A stretch of DNA of 64,000 bases. Origin: an uncultured Peptoniphilus sp. GTDB taxonomy: Bacteria > Bacillota > Clostridia > Tissierellales > Peptoniphilaceae. The notes beneath the pieces were generated by a model. That model was not told the DNA's origin. It saw only the letters and a program-made list of their open reading frames with translations, and did no database searches. Location of the stretch: assembly GCF_946998875.1 (NCBI RefSeq), contig NZ_CAMQAY010000002.1, forward strand, positions 1-64,000, in the 5' to 3' direction. The translations under genes and the position numbers were made by a program. The first letter of the stretch is position 1. The number at the start of each line of letters is the position of its first letter. Below, one piece after another: positions 1-7,268 of this stretch.

Positions 1-252
1 AAGCTTAGGTCCTATTCCCGTTACACTAGTTAATAGGTCAAAGGCATTTCTAGTTTCACTGTCTTTAAAACCATATAAAGTTGCAGCATCTTCTCTAAGA
101 ACAAGCCTAATATTTATAAAAACTTCTTCGTTTTTAAAAAAAGTGTGAAGCTCTCTTGAAATCATATTTACTATATAACCAATGCCATTGGCTTCAAGTA
201 CTAAATAACCTCTGTCAGTTGAGTGTACCCTTCCCTTTAAAAATTCTATCAT
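1..252 (-). CDS. ruvA: Holliday junction DNA helicase RuvA, N-terminal part (cut by window edge)
   Basis: RuvA binds the four-way Holliday junction and loads the RuvB branch-migration motor. Only the first 84 residues are inside the window, beginning MIEFLKGRVHS. This part covers the N-terminal OB-fold (GYLVLEANGIGYIV, LVLREDAATLYGF) and runs into the first helix-hairpin-helix (LLTSVTGIGPKL), where the window ends. The ATG overlaps the ruvC stop by one base (TAATG), with AGGATG just upstream, so translation is probably coupled to ruvC. ruvB is expected beyond the edge but is not visible. Confidence 0.95.
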   Translation of the reverse strand, partial: MIEFLKGRVHSTDRGYLVLEANGIGYIVNMISRELHTFFKNEEVFINIRLVLREDAATLYGFKDSETRNAFDLLTSVTGIGPKL

Positions 253-746
253 TATATCATCCTAAAACTTTCTTTAAACTTAATAGAACTACCATGAGTA
301 ATTGCAACAGCTAGAGCGTCTGCCACATCGTCAGGTTTTGGAACTTCCTTTAAATTTAAAATCATCTTAACCATTTCTTGAACTTGTGTCTTTGTAGCTC
401 TTCCATAACCCACAAGTGCTTGCTTAACTTGAAGTGGCGTGTACTCATATAAACCTGCACCACTTTTTTTAGCAGATAAAACTTCAACACCACGAGCCTG
501 GGCAACAGTTATAGCCGTCTTAACATTTTTGTTGAAAAATAATTCTTCAAAAGCTATATCTTCAGGCTTATACTTTTCTATTAAATCATTCATTTCCATA
601 TAAATGGAATTTAATCTATCGGGAAGCGGAACTTTTGCCATAGTTGTTATGGCACCATAATCCAAAACTTTATAAGAATTGCCCTTGAGTTCTAAAATTC
701 CATAACCAACTATTGCTATTCCAGGGTCAATGCCCATTATTACCAA
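252..746 (-). CDS. ruvC: Crossover junction endodeoxyribonuclease RuvC
   Basis: RuvC is the resolvase that nicks Holliday junctions symmetrically, acting with RuvAB. The protein has 164 residues, the usual length. The RNase H-like acidic residues are present: D7 in GIDPG, E67/E68 in FEELFF, and D140 and D143 in KPDDVADALAVA. The start is uncertain: TTG at codon 1 has GGTG upstream (GTGGTGATGATTTG), while ATG at codon 4 would give the more usual MGIDPG beginning. The gene lies directly before ruvA with a one-base overlap and just after a small terminator-like hairpin. Confidence 0.95.
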   Translation of the reverse strand: MVIMGIDPGIAIVGYGILELKGNSYKVLDYGAITTMAKVPLPDRLNSIYMEMNDLIEKYKPEDIAFEELFFNKNVKTAITVAQARGVEVLSAKKSGAGLYEYTPLQVKQALVGYGRATKTQVQEMVKMILNLKEVPKPDDVADALAVAITHGSSIKFKESFRMI

Positions 747-758
747 ATCATCACCACT

Positions 759-787
759 TTAAAAAGGATAGTATAAAACTATCCTTA
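759..787 (-). terminator. Intrinsic terminator overlapping the stop of the 785-1546 gene
   Basis: On the minus strand a 9-bp stem AAGGATAGT / ACTATCCTT with a 5-base loop is followed by a T run. It begins in the stop codon of the upstream gene and ends about 12 bases before ruvC, so it may only attenuate read-through into ruvCA. Confidence 0.65.
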
Positions 788-1546
788 CTTGTATCTCTTT
801 AAAACTCTATCATTAACTCCATCCCAAAGACCGTTTCTAAAAATCCTAAAGCCATCTATGTATAGAAACTTAGAAATCTTATTGTTTAGAGTCTCAATTT
901 CCTGTTCAGTCAAATAGGAATCCACTTCCTTAATTTTAACATTGTCATCTTCGCTCTTAAAAATAAGTTGCATGTCAAGATGATTGTTAATATTATTTAT
1001 TTTATCGTTAAGTAATCTTTTCCTAACATCTGAAAGTGTACTTTTTATAAAAATCCTAATTTGCCTATCTTTTCTAATATCCTTAAAAATTAACTTCTTA
1101 AAAGACAAAACTTCTTCATTTTTAAATTCGTATTGAAAAAGTTTATTCCTGTTGTAAAGTTCATCAATAGTTAAATACTTTAGGGTTATTATTTCCAATA
1201 AATTAATGTGTTTCTTAGAGTTGAAACCAAGCCTATAGCCTTCCAAATATAAATAGAGCTCTAATCTATTGATGTCATCATGAATTAAGCAAGAAAGATT
1301 GCGAGCAATAAGCTCAATTCCTTCCTTTTGCCTATAAATTTTAATTATATCTTTTCTCAAATTTTCAAGAGTTACATACCTTGGATATATATTTTCAATT
1401 GATTCATAAACATTGTATAAATTTAAAAGAATGTTTATGCTATCCAAGTCACCCTTAAACAAGAAATTTGCAATTAGGTATTTTTTTATATCTTTAAAGG
1501 CAGGGCTTTTAAAATTTTCTTGATTTAATTTTTGTGCCAAATCCAT
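785..1546 (-). CDS. Hypothetical protein, mainly helical, upstream of ruvC
   Basis: I do not recognise this 253-residue protein. It has no signal peptide or membrane helix. It is rich in Leu, Ile, Asn and Lys, probably mostly alpha-helical, and has many charged residues. The C-terminus has an aromatic/Gly patch (YIDGFRIFRNGLWDGVND). Several R/K-rich stretches (RKRLLNDK, KDIRKDRQIRIFIK) could contact nucleic acid, but that is a guess. The ATG has a perfect GGAGGA site seven bases upstream, and that site lies in the stem of an 11-bp hairpin. The position between asnA and ruvCA gives little functional information. It is probably lineage-specific. Confidence 0.6.
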   Translation of the reverse strand: MDLAQKLNQENFKSPAFKDIKKYLIANFLFKGDLDSINILLNLYNVYESIENIYPRYVTLENLRKDIIKIYRQKEGIELIARNLSCLIHDDINRLELYLYLEGYRLGFNSKKHINLLEIITLKYLTIDELYNRNKLFQYEFKNEEVLSFKKLIFKDIRKDRQIRIFIKSTLSDVRKRLLNDKINNINNHLDMQLIFKSEDDNVKIKEVDSYLTEQEIETLNNKISKFLYIDGFRIFRNGLWDGVNDRVLKRYK

Positions 1547-1550
1547 AAAA

Positions 1551-1601
1551 AAATCCTCCGGTTTCGTATAAAAATATTATACTATATATTCCGGAGGATT
1601 T
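1551..1601 (-). promoter_or_regulatory. RBS-sequestering hairpin / terminator with a -10 box in its loop
   Basis: An 11-bp perfect inverted repeat (AAATCCTCCGG / CCGGAGGATTT) encloses 29 bases. On the minus strand its 3' arm contains the GGAGGA ribosome site of the downstream gene and is followed by a T run, so a transcript reading in from asnA would terminate or hide the ribosome site. The loop holds TATAAT (1576-1581). A transcript starting there would lack the 5' arm and leave the ribosome site free. The -35 match is weak. Confidence 0.55.
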
Positions 1602-1628
1602 GTATCCAATTTGTAATTTTTTTACATT

Positions 1629-2624
1629 TTATAATAATTTTATTTTATTTTCTTTACAAAAGTTTAAACTTTTTTCGTCCCAAACTCCAACTTGTACTTC
1701 TCCTATGTGGCTCTTTTCAAGGAAAAACATACAAATTCTAGATTGACCAATACCTCCACCTATTGTATAAGGAAGTTTTGCATTTAAAACATCTTGATGA
1801 TATTTTAACTTAAATCTGTCAGTGGTATTTGCAAGTTCACATTGAGTTTTTAAAGATTCTTCATCAACGCGGATGCCCATACTAGAAACTTCTAGAGAAT
1901 TTCCCAAAACTTCATCCCAAAATAAGATGTCGCCATTTAAATTCCAATCGTCATAATCAGGACTTCTGTGGTCGTGAGGTTCTCCTGAATTTAAATCTGC
2001 ACCAATTCCCATGATGAAAACTGCACCCTTGTCCTTGCAAATTAATTTTTCTCTTTCTTTTGAAGTCTTTCCTGGATATAAGTCTTCAAGTTCTTGTGAA
2101 GTTATAAAAAATATTTCATCTGGTAATTTTTTTGAAAGAATGTAAGGATAAGTTTGGTTAATATATTCTTCGCATCTTCTAAATACAGAATAAATTTCCT
2201 TAACAGTTAAATAAAGATATTCCTTATTTCTGTCACTTTTATCTATTATTTTTTCCCAGTCCCATTGATCAACATAGGAAGAATGAATTTCATCAAGCTC
2301 TTCTTCAGCTCTAATGGCATTCATATCAGCGTAAATTCCTTCATACATATTGAAGTTGTATTCCTTAAGAGCGTTTCTCTTCCACTTTGCAAGAGACTGA
2401 ACAATTTCAACATTAATTCCATATTGTCTCAAATCAAAATCAACTGCTTTTTCGCCATTTAAATTGTCATTAAGACCAGTTTCAGGTCTAACAAAAAGAG
2501 GTGCTGAAACTCTTTGCAAGTTTAAAGTGTTTGCCAAATCTCTTTGAAAGTAATCCTTTACAGACTTAATTGCAATTTGTGTTTCTCTAAGGTCTAGTTT
2601 TGTAGCGCTAGAATTATTTCTCAT
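1629..2624 (-). CDS. asnA: Aspartate--ammonia ligase (AsnA-type asparagine synthetase)
   Basis: AsnA makes asparagine from aspartate, ammonia and ATP in the cytoplasm through an aspartyl-AMP intermediate; the fold is related to class II aminoacyl-tRNA synthetases. The 331-residue length matches the family. Family blocks are visible throughout: the N-terminal LDLRETQIAIK, the central GEPHDHRSPDYDDW with GDILFWDEVLG, SSMGIRVDE, and the C-terminal GGGIGQSRICMFFL. The ATG follows GGAGGAAAAAG. The gene sits after the terminator of the phospholipase-like gene, so it probably has its own promoter, although I could not assign a convincing one in the short gap. Confidence 0.95.
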   Translation of the reverse strand: MRNNSSATKLDLRETQIAIKSVKDYFQRDLANTLNLQRVSAPLFVRPETGLNDNLNGEKAVDFDLRQYGINVEIVQSLAKWKRNALKEYNFNMYEGIYADMNAIRAEEELDEIHSSYVDQWDWEKIIDKSDRNKEYLYLTVKEIYSVFRRCEEYINQTYPYILSKKLPDEIFFITSQELEDLYPGKTSKEREKLICKDKGAVFIMGIGADLNSGEPHDHRSPDYDDWNLNGDILFWDEVLGNSLEVSSMGIRVDEESLKTQCELANTTDRFKLKYHQDVLNAKLPYTIGGGIGQSRICMFFLEKSHIGEVQVGVWDEKSLNFCKENKIKLL

Positions 2625-2642
2625 CTTTTTCCTCCATAATTA

Positions 2643-2673
2643 TAAAAATCTTTCACCCCTGAGAGTGAAAGAA
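2643..2673 (-). terminator. Terminator after the phospholipase C-like gene
   Basis: On the minus strand an 8-bp stem TCTTTCAC / GTGAAAGA (2665-2672 with 2649-2656) is followed by TTTTTAT. Confidence 0.75.
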
Positions 2674-2682
2674 TTTTGTTTC

Positions 2683-3333
2683 TTAAATAAATTGTATATC
2701 AAATTCTCCATTATATTCAAGTATTGATTCAATAACAAGAATAGAAATATTTGTTGATAAATTTAAAGCAAAATTTAAATCATTGTCAAAACTGTGATTT
2801 GAATCTTTATATTCCTCTATAACTTTTATCAAGTAAGCCTTTACTTTTTTTTCAAGTTTTATATCAGAATTTTCAAAAAAGTTTATATCTTCACATGAAA
2901 TGACATTTCTAAAATTTTCTTCTAAAAATTTATTTTCTCTGGCATATAAAGCTAAATCTTGCTCATATCTAACATGCTTTCTCAAATTTTCAATAAAAGT
3001 CATTCTATAAGCATGAGGATAACAGACAAAATCACATAGGTAATGCATAATTATGCCAAGCTTTTTGCTCATGTAATTTATAAATAGTTTGCTTTCGTTG
3101 CCTTCAGAATAGGAGTATCTGGAAAAATAAATAAGCTTACTTATTTCCCTTGCTATAAAATCTCCTGATTCGTCAAAGTAATGTCTTTTTGTCTTGTAAT
3201 AAGGCAAAACATCAGGTGCAATGGAGCCCCAAAGCATTTTATCTAAATTTAAATTGACATTATATTTTTCTTTAATTCTATCGTGAACAATTTTAGCCAC
3301 GATTTTATGTGTATCTGGTAAAATCTTAAACAC
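2683..3333 (-). CDS. Zinc-dependent phospholipase C-like protein
   Basis: This 216-residue protein resembles the zinc-dependent phospholipase C/D domain family (PF00882 type). It has the scattered His/Asp ligands of that fold: PDTHKIVAKIVHDRI near the N-terminus, LWGSIAPDVLPYY, KRHYF, and GIIMHYLCDFVCYPH in the middle. There is no signal peptide, so unlike clostridial alpha-toxin it is probably intracellular, and its substrate is unknown. The GTG start is poorly supported because AGGAT lies directly against it. No later start keeps the first conserved histidine, so it is retained. A good promoter lies about 30 bases upstream. Confidence 0.7.
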   Translation of the reverse strand: MFKILPDTHKIVAKIVHDRIKEKYNVNLNLDKMLWGSIAPDVLPYYKTKRHYFDESGDFIAREISKLIYFSRYSYSEGNESKLFINYMSKKLGIIMHYLCDFVCYPHAYRMTFIENLRKHVRYEQDLALYARENKFLEENFRNVISCEDINFFENSDIKLEKKVKAYLIKVIEEYKDSNHSFDNDLNFALNLSTNISILVIESILEYNGEFDIQFI

Positions 3334-3365
3334 ATCCTAATAAAATTATAGTTAATTACTCTTTA

Positions 3366-3394
3366 ATTTTATACTTAATATTTTAAATTGTCAA
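3366..3394 (-). promoter_or_regulatory. Promoter of the phospholipase C-like gene
   Basis: TTGACA (3389-3394) and TAAAAT (3366-3371) are separated by 17 bases on the minus strand. The -35 box begins about five bases after the stop of the GH18 gene. Confidence 0.7.
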
Positions 3395-3398
3395 TATT

Positions 3399-5033
3399 TT
3401 AGTTAGTTTTCTCTAATTCTTTTGAAATTATATCCCAAATATTTTGAGTCTCAAATCCAAGTCTCCAAGATCCAACACCTGCTAGATTATATTTGTTAAC
3501 AAGAGAAACTTTTTTCTCTAAAGAATTTGCATCCTCTATCCAAATTTTATAAGTTGCTCCATTTTCTTGGTATTCCACATAATTTTGTTGTGAATCTTTA
3601 TCCCAAGTTGGATTTAATCCCTTTGATGCAATTATATTGGCAACTTCTGTCATTGATATTGTCTTTGAAGTAACTTTTCCATTTGAATCTTTCCAAAGTC
3701 TCGTATAAAGAGGCACGCCTAGGATCATTTTTCTATTAGGAACATTTCTAAATAAAACATTAATGCTGCCTTCTACCCATTTATATTGAGCAACTGAACC
3801 CGCTTCATCAGATGAACCCCAATGTTGGTCATAAGCCATGACAACTACATAATCAGAAATTTCTGCCAAAGCTTTTCTGTCATAAGGTTCTTTAGTAACA
3901 TCAGAAGAAATTTGTGGAGTTACATCAACTGTAAGTATAAAATCTTCTCCAGCACTTTTTCTAAACTCACTAACAAAAGCAGTAATATTATCTCTGTCTT
4001 CTGTTTTTGTATGTTCAAAGTCGATGTTTATTCCCTTCATATTGTATTTTCTACAAAGTTCAAGAGTTTTATCGATAATTTTTTTGCGAGTATTTTCATT
4101 TGATAGAGCCTCATGAGTTATCTCTGGGTCAAAGGAATTGTCCAAATAAGCCCATACTTCAATTCCTAAATCATTGTATTTCTTAATGTAATTTAAATTT
4201 CCCCTATCAATCATGTCTCCATTGCCATTTCTAATGGAAAACCAAGTAGGAATTATTACATCAAGCCCTTTTATAGCTTTTATTTGCTCAACTTTTTCAT
4301 CAGAATGTTCAGCATAAGTATAGTCCCAGGTTAAATTAATTGGACTCTTTGATACATTTTTTGTTGAAGATGCTAAAGTGAATTTTTCAAAATTATTGTC
4401 AACATCGCTTTTTAAAACATAGCCAGCATATCCTTCAGGCATTCTAACAATATAGTACTTACCTTTTTCACCATAAACAAATAATTCTTGCCCTTCAGGA
4501 AGTTTTTTTATAATTGGACTTCTGCGAGAATTATCTTCTCTTAACAAAGTTTCTTTACTTGTCTTTGTTAAGTCATATTCCTTATTTCTATAGTCTAAAA
4601 GTAAAAGTCTTATATCTTTATTGTATCTCAAGCTTACATTATAGTCGTAGATAAAGGCTTCTATTGGAAGCATTATCTTGCCATTTTTTTCAATAACTGG
4701 TGCTCTTAAATCTATAGTACCACTGTTGAATTTTGCTTGATATTCATTTAATTTTAAAATTTTATTTGCGTGTTCGTTATTAATCTTTACTTCTCCACTT
4801 GCTTTATCATAAGAAATATTTTCATCAAGATATTTTTTTATGTAGTCAAGAGATAGGTAAATCATTCCATCTTCAATGGAAAAGTCTTCTTTATCGATAT
4901 CCTTATCTTCTGTTATGAAGTTAAATTTATCGTATTTAGTTGAAATTTTAGTAGTTCCTCTATTTTCAACAAATAAAAAAGCGCCTGCTGCCAAAATAAT
5001 AATTAATAAAATTCCAAAAAAAATCTTTTTCAT
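3399..5033 (-). CDS. Membrane-anchored GH18 glycosidase with stalk-like and SH3 domains
   Basis: This is a probable cell-wall glycan hydrolase of 544 residues. An N-terminal signal-anchor helix (about 5-22) is followed by a beta domain resembling the copper amine oxidase N-terminal/stalk type (about 40-150), then an SH3-like domain (about 160-215) and a glycoside hydrolase family 18 catalytic domain (about 235-540). The catalytic motif reads GINIDFEHT with the acid at E340. VVMAYDQHWGSS and ILGVPLYTRLW are typical of the YaaH/SleL spore-cortex and LysM-GH18 group, so N-acetylglucosaminidase activity on peptidoglycan is likely. The ATG follows GAGGAGTGATTAT. It lies downstream of rplS beyond a weak hairpin. 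Confidence 0.85.
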   Translation of the reverse strand: MKKIFFGILLIIILAAGAFLFVENRGTTKISTKYDKFNFITEDKDIDKEDFSIEDGMIYLSLDYIKKYLDENISYDKASGEVKINNEHANKILKLNEYQAKFNSGTIDLRAPVIEKNGKIMLPIEAFIYDYNVSLRYNKDIRLLLLDYRNKEYDLTKTSKETLLREDNSRRSPIIKKLPEGQELFVYGEKGKYYIVRMPEGYAGYVLKSDVDNNFEKFTLASSTKNVSKSPINLTWDYTYAEHSDEKVEQIKAIKGLDVIIPTWFSIRNGNGDMIDRGNLNYIKKYNDLGIEVWAYLDNSFDPEITHEALSNENTRKKIIDKTLELCRKYNMKGINIDFEHTKTEDRDNITAFVSEFRKSAGEDFILTVDVTPQISSDVTKEPYDRKALAEISDYVVVMAYDQHWGSSDEAGSVAQYKWVEGSINVLFRNVPNRKMILGVPLYTRLWKDSNGKVTSKTISMTEVANIIASKGLNPTWDKDSQQNYVEYQENGATYKIWIEDANSLEKKVSLVNKYNLAGVGSWRLGFETQNIWDIISKELEKTN

Positions 5034-5073
5034 ATAATCACTCCTCTAATTTATTTGCTCAAAATAAAAGATA

Positions 5074-5096
5074 CTAAAAATAGGACTTAAAGTCCC
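5074..5096 (-). terminator. Weak terminator after rplS
   Basis: GGACT-TTA-AGTCC (5083-5095) is followed by TATTTTTAG on the minus strand. The stem is only five base pairs, so some read-through into the GH18 gene is likely. Confidence 0.45.
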
Positions 5097-5100
5097 ACTC

Positions 5101-5448
5101 TTAGTAATTAGTTTTTTCTTTAACTTTTGCAGCCTTACCTTGTCTATCTCTAAGATAGTAAAGTTTAGCACGTCTAACGCTACCTTTTCTTGTAACAACA
5201 AGATCGGCAATTCTAGGTGAATTAAGAAGGAAAGTTCTTTCAACACCAATACCATAAGAAATTCTTCTTACTGTAAAAGTTTTTCTAGAGCTTTTTCCTT
5301 GAATCTTTATGACAGTTCCATCAAAAACTTGAATTCTTTGTCTTTCGCCTTCAATAATCTTGTAGTGAACACTTACAGTATCCCCAACATTAAATTTAGG
5401 TAAATTTTCATTTATTTGTTCATCTTCAATAGCTTTAATATAATCCAT
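5101..5448 (-). CDS. rplS: 50S ribosomal protein bL19
   Basis: bL19 sits at the 30S-50S interface of the ribosome. The protein has 115 residues, the normal size. It carries the family blocks FNVGDTVSVHYKIIEG, the FDGTVIKIQG core, RISYGIGVERTFLLNSP and RRAKLYYLRDRQGKAAKVKE. The start ATG lies 14 bases inside the end of trmD and has a strong GGAGGT ribosome site there. It is the last gene of the ylxM-ffh-rpsP-khpA-rimM-trmD-rplS operon, the common order in Firmicutes. Confidence 0.97.
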   Translation of the reverse strand: MDYIKAIEDEQINENLPKFNVGDTVSVHYKIIEGERQRIQVFDGTVIKIQGKSSRKTFTVRRISYGIGVERTFLLNSPRIADLVVTRKGSVRRAKLYYLRDRQGKAAKVKEKTNY

Positions 5449-6178
5449 TGTCTTTACCTCCTTCCAGTAAATCTTTCAATATATCTTTTTCTTCATCATT
5501 TAAATTTTTATTTTTTAATAAATCTGGCCTTTTCTGTAAAGTGTTTTTAATAGACTCTCTAAGTCTATACTTTCTAATTTTTTCATGATCTCCACTTAAA
5601 AGAATGTCAGGAACTTCAAGTCCTCTAAATTCTTTTGGTCTAGTGTACTGTGGATGTTCCAAAAGTCCATTATAGTGCGACTCATCTTTAAAAGATTCAT
5701 CACTTGAAAGAACACCGTCAATTAGTCTTGCGACACCATCAATAATTACCATAGATGCCAACTCTCCACCAGTTAAAACATAGTCACCAATGGAAATTTC
5801 TTCATCTACATAATTTTCAATGACTCTATTGTCAATACCTTCGTAGTGACCATTTAAAAGTATTATGTGTTCTTCATTTTTAAGTTCTTTTAGTTTATCC
5901 TGAGTTAAAACTTTGCCCTGTGGTGACATGTAAAAAACTTTAGAATTTTCATCCTTTACAGATTCTATTGCCTCTACTATTGGTTTTATTTGCATTAGCA
6001 TACCTGGCCCACCGCCATAGGGATAGTCGTCAACTTGTAGGTATTTATTGATTGCGAAATCTCTTATATCTACAGTTTCAAGTTCTAATTTTCCTTCGCC
6101 GATAGCCCTTCCAACAATAGAAAAATCTCTAATCTGATTTATGAATTCGGGAAATAATGTTAAAATACTTATTTTCAC
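5435..6178 (-). CDS. trmD: tRNA (guanine-N1)-methyltransferase TrmD
   Basis: TrmD methylates G37 next to the anticodon using S-adenosylmethionine, which prevents +1 frameshifting. The protein has 247 residues with the SPOUT deep-knot signatures YPYGGGPGMLMQIKPI, LLNGHYEGIDNRVIE and SIGDYVLTGGELA. The start is GTG, and its GTGA overlaps the rimM stop by three bases, so translation is coupled. The C-terminal helical domain (YRLRESIKNTLQKRPDLL) is complete. Its 3' end contains the ribosome site of rplS. Confidence 0.97.
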   Translation of the reverse strand: MKISILTLFPEFINQIRDFSIVGRAIGEGKLELETVDIRDFAINKYLQVDDYPYGGGPGMLMQIKPIVEAIESVKDENSKVFYMSPQGKVLTQDKLKELKNEEHIILLNGHYEGIDNRVIENYVDEEISIGDYVLTGGELASMVIIDGVARLIDGVLSSDESFKDESHYNGLLEHPQYTRPKEFRGLEVPDILLSGDHEKIRKYRLRESIKNTLQKRPDLLKNKNLNDEEKDILKDLLEGGKDNGLY

Positions 6179-6678
6179 AAAATCATTCCTTCTATTAATT
6201 TGATAGTTATTGTTGAATCTATTTTTTTAATAAATTCCTTAACTGCAGGTATTTGATAAATACTTTTATCATCACTTTCAATTATAAAAATATCATTAGC
6301 AGGATACTCCACTACATCTTTAAGTACGCCAATATAATTGTTTTCAGTGTCATAGACTTTTTTTCCAATTATATCAGATACATAGTATTGATCTTCCTTT
6401 AAGGCTAACCTATCTTCATCTTTAATATAAATTTTACTTCCCTTTAAACTTAGGACAAGATTTATATCTTCAAAGCCTTCAAAAGTGATATATACAAAAT
6501 CATTTACTCTAACTTTTTTAATAAAAAATTCTCGTAAATCATCGCCAATTAAGACGCTCTTTAACTTAGAAAATCTCTTTTTATCAAAAGTATAAGGCTC
6601 AACTTTAAGTTCACCCTTAATACCATGAGTATTTATAATTTTACCAATGCATGTAATTGAATCTTTAATATTCTTCAA
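6175..6678 (-). CDS. rimM: Ribosome maturation factor RimM
   Basis: RimM helps mature the 30S head by binding uS19. The protein has 167 residues with the N-terminal beta-barrel signature GKIINTHGIKGELKVEPYT and the C-terminal PRC-barrel (YYVSDIIGKKVYDTENN, IYQIPAVKEFIKKID). The start is TTG, 14 bases inside the end of khpA, with only a weak GGAAA upstream. It therefore probably depends on translational coupling to khpA, and its stop overlaps the trmD start. Confidence 0.93.
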   Translation of the reverse strand: MKNIKDSITCIGKIINTHGIKGELKVEPYTFDKKRFSKLKSVLIGDDLREFFIKKVRVNDFVYITFEGFEDINLVLSLKGSKIYIKDEDRLALKEDQYYVSDIIGKKVYDTENNYIGVLKDVVEYPANDIFIIESDDKSIYQIPAVKEFIKKIDSTITIKLIEGMIL

Positions 6679-6898
6679 TTTCCAAATTAACCTTTACATC
6701 TTCTTTTAGTGAAACAGCTTTTAAGATTGCTCTTATTGCCTTGGCAATTCTACCTTGTTTGCCAATAACTTTTCCCATATCATTTGATGCAACTTTAAGA
6801 GTAATATCAATTGAATCATCATTCTTAGTCATTGTCACATCAACTGAAGAAGGGTCGTCAACTAAAGATTTAGCAATATATTCAATTAATTCAACCAT
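6665..6898 (-). CDS. khpA: KH-domain RNA-binding protein KhpA
   Basis: KhpA is a 77-residue single KH-domain protein (formerly YlqC/UPF0109), an RNA-binding partner of KhpB/EloR in cell elongation and small-RNA binding in Gram-positives. The nucleic acid-binding loop appears as VIGKQGRIAKAIR with the GxxG core GKQG. The ATG has GGAGGA upstream. It sits between rpsP and rimM as in other Firmicutes and overlaps rimM by 14 bases. Confidence 0.93.
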   Translation of the reverse strand: MVELIEYIAKSLVDDPSSVDVTMTKNDDSIDITLKVASNDMGKVIGKQGRIAKAIRAILKAVSLKEDVKVNLEIEEY

Positions 6899-6919
6899 TT
6901 TGGTCCTCCAAACATACTG

Positions 6920-7219
6920 TTATTCAGTAGCTTCTGATTCACTTTTTTCTGCTGTAACTTGTGAGCTCTTTTCAGTGTTATATACTGAATTTTCTCTGAA
7001 AAGTCTGTCAACTGTATCAGTAGGTTTTGCACCGTTTTTAATCCAGTTGTTAGCTTTTTCTGAATCTACAACAACTTCCTTAGGAGCTGTAAGTGGGTTG
7101 TAATAACCAATCTCCTCGATGAATTTTCCATCTCTAGGACTTCTAGAGTCTGCTACAACTATTCTATAAAAGGGTTTTTTCTTTGTACCCATTCTTCTAA
7201 GTCTAATTTTAACTGCCAA
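6920..7219 (-). CDS. rpsP: 30S ribosomal protein bS16
   Basis: bS16 is an early-assembly 30S protein. The mature beginning MAVKIRLRRMGTKKK is encoded from a TTG at 7219. The in-frame GTG 15 bases upstream is rejected because that stretch is the GGAGGTG ribosome site. The TTG reading gives 99 residues and the canonical family N-terminus, followed by PFYRIVVADSRSPRDGKFIE and GYYNPL. A short Ser/Glu/Thr-rich C-terminal tail (about 20 residues) extends beyond the conserved core. The gene lies between ffh and khpA. Confidence 0.96.
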   Translation of the reverse strand: MAVKIRLRRMGTKKKPFYRIVVADSRSPRDGKFIEEIGYYNPLTAPKEVVVDSEKANNWIKNGAKPTDTVDRLFRENSVYNTEKSSQVTAEKSESEATE

Positions 7220-7268
7220 ATTATTCACCTCCACAATAAAATTTATATATTAAAATATATAAGCTAGG

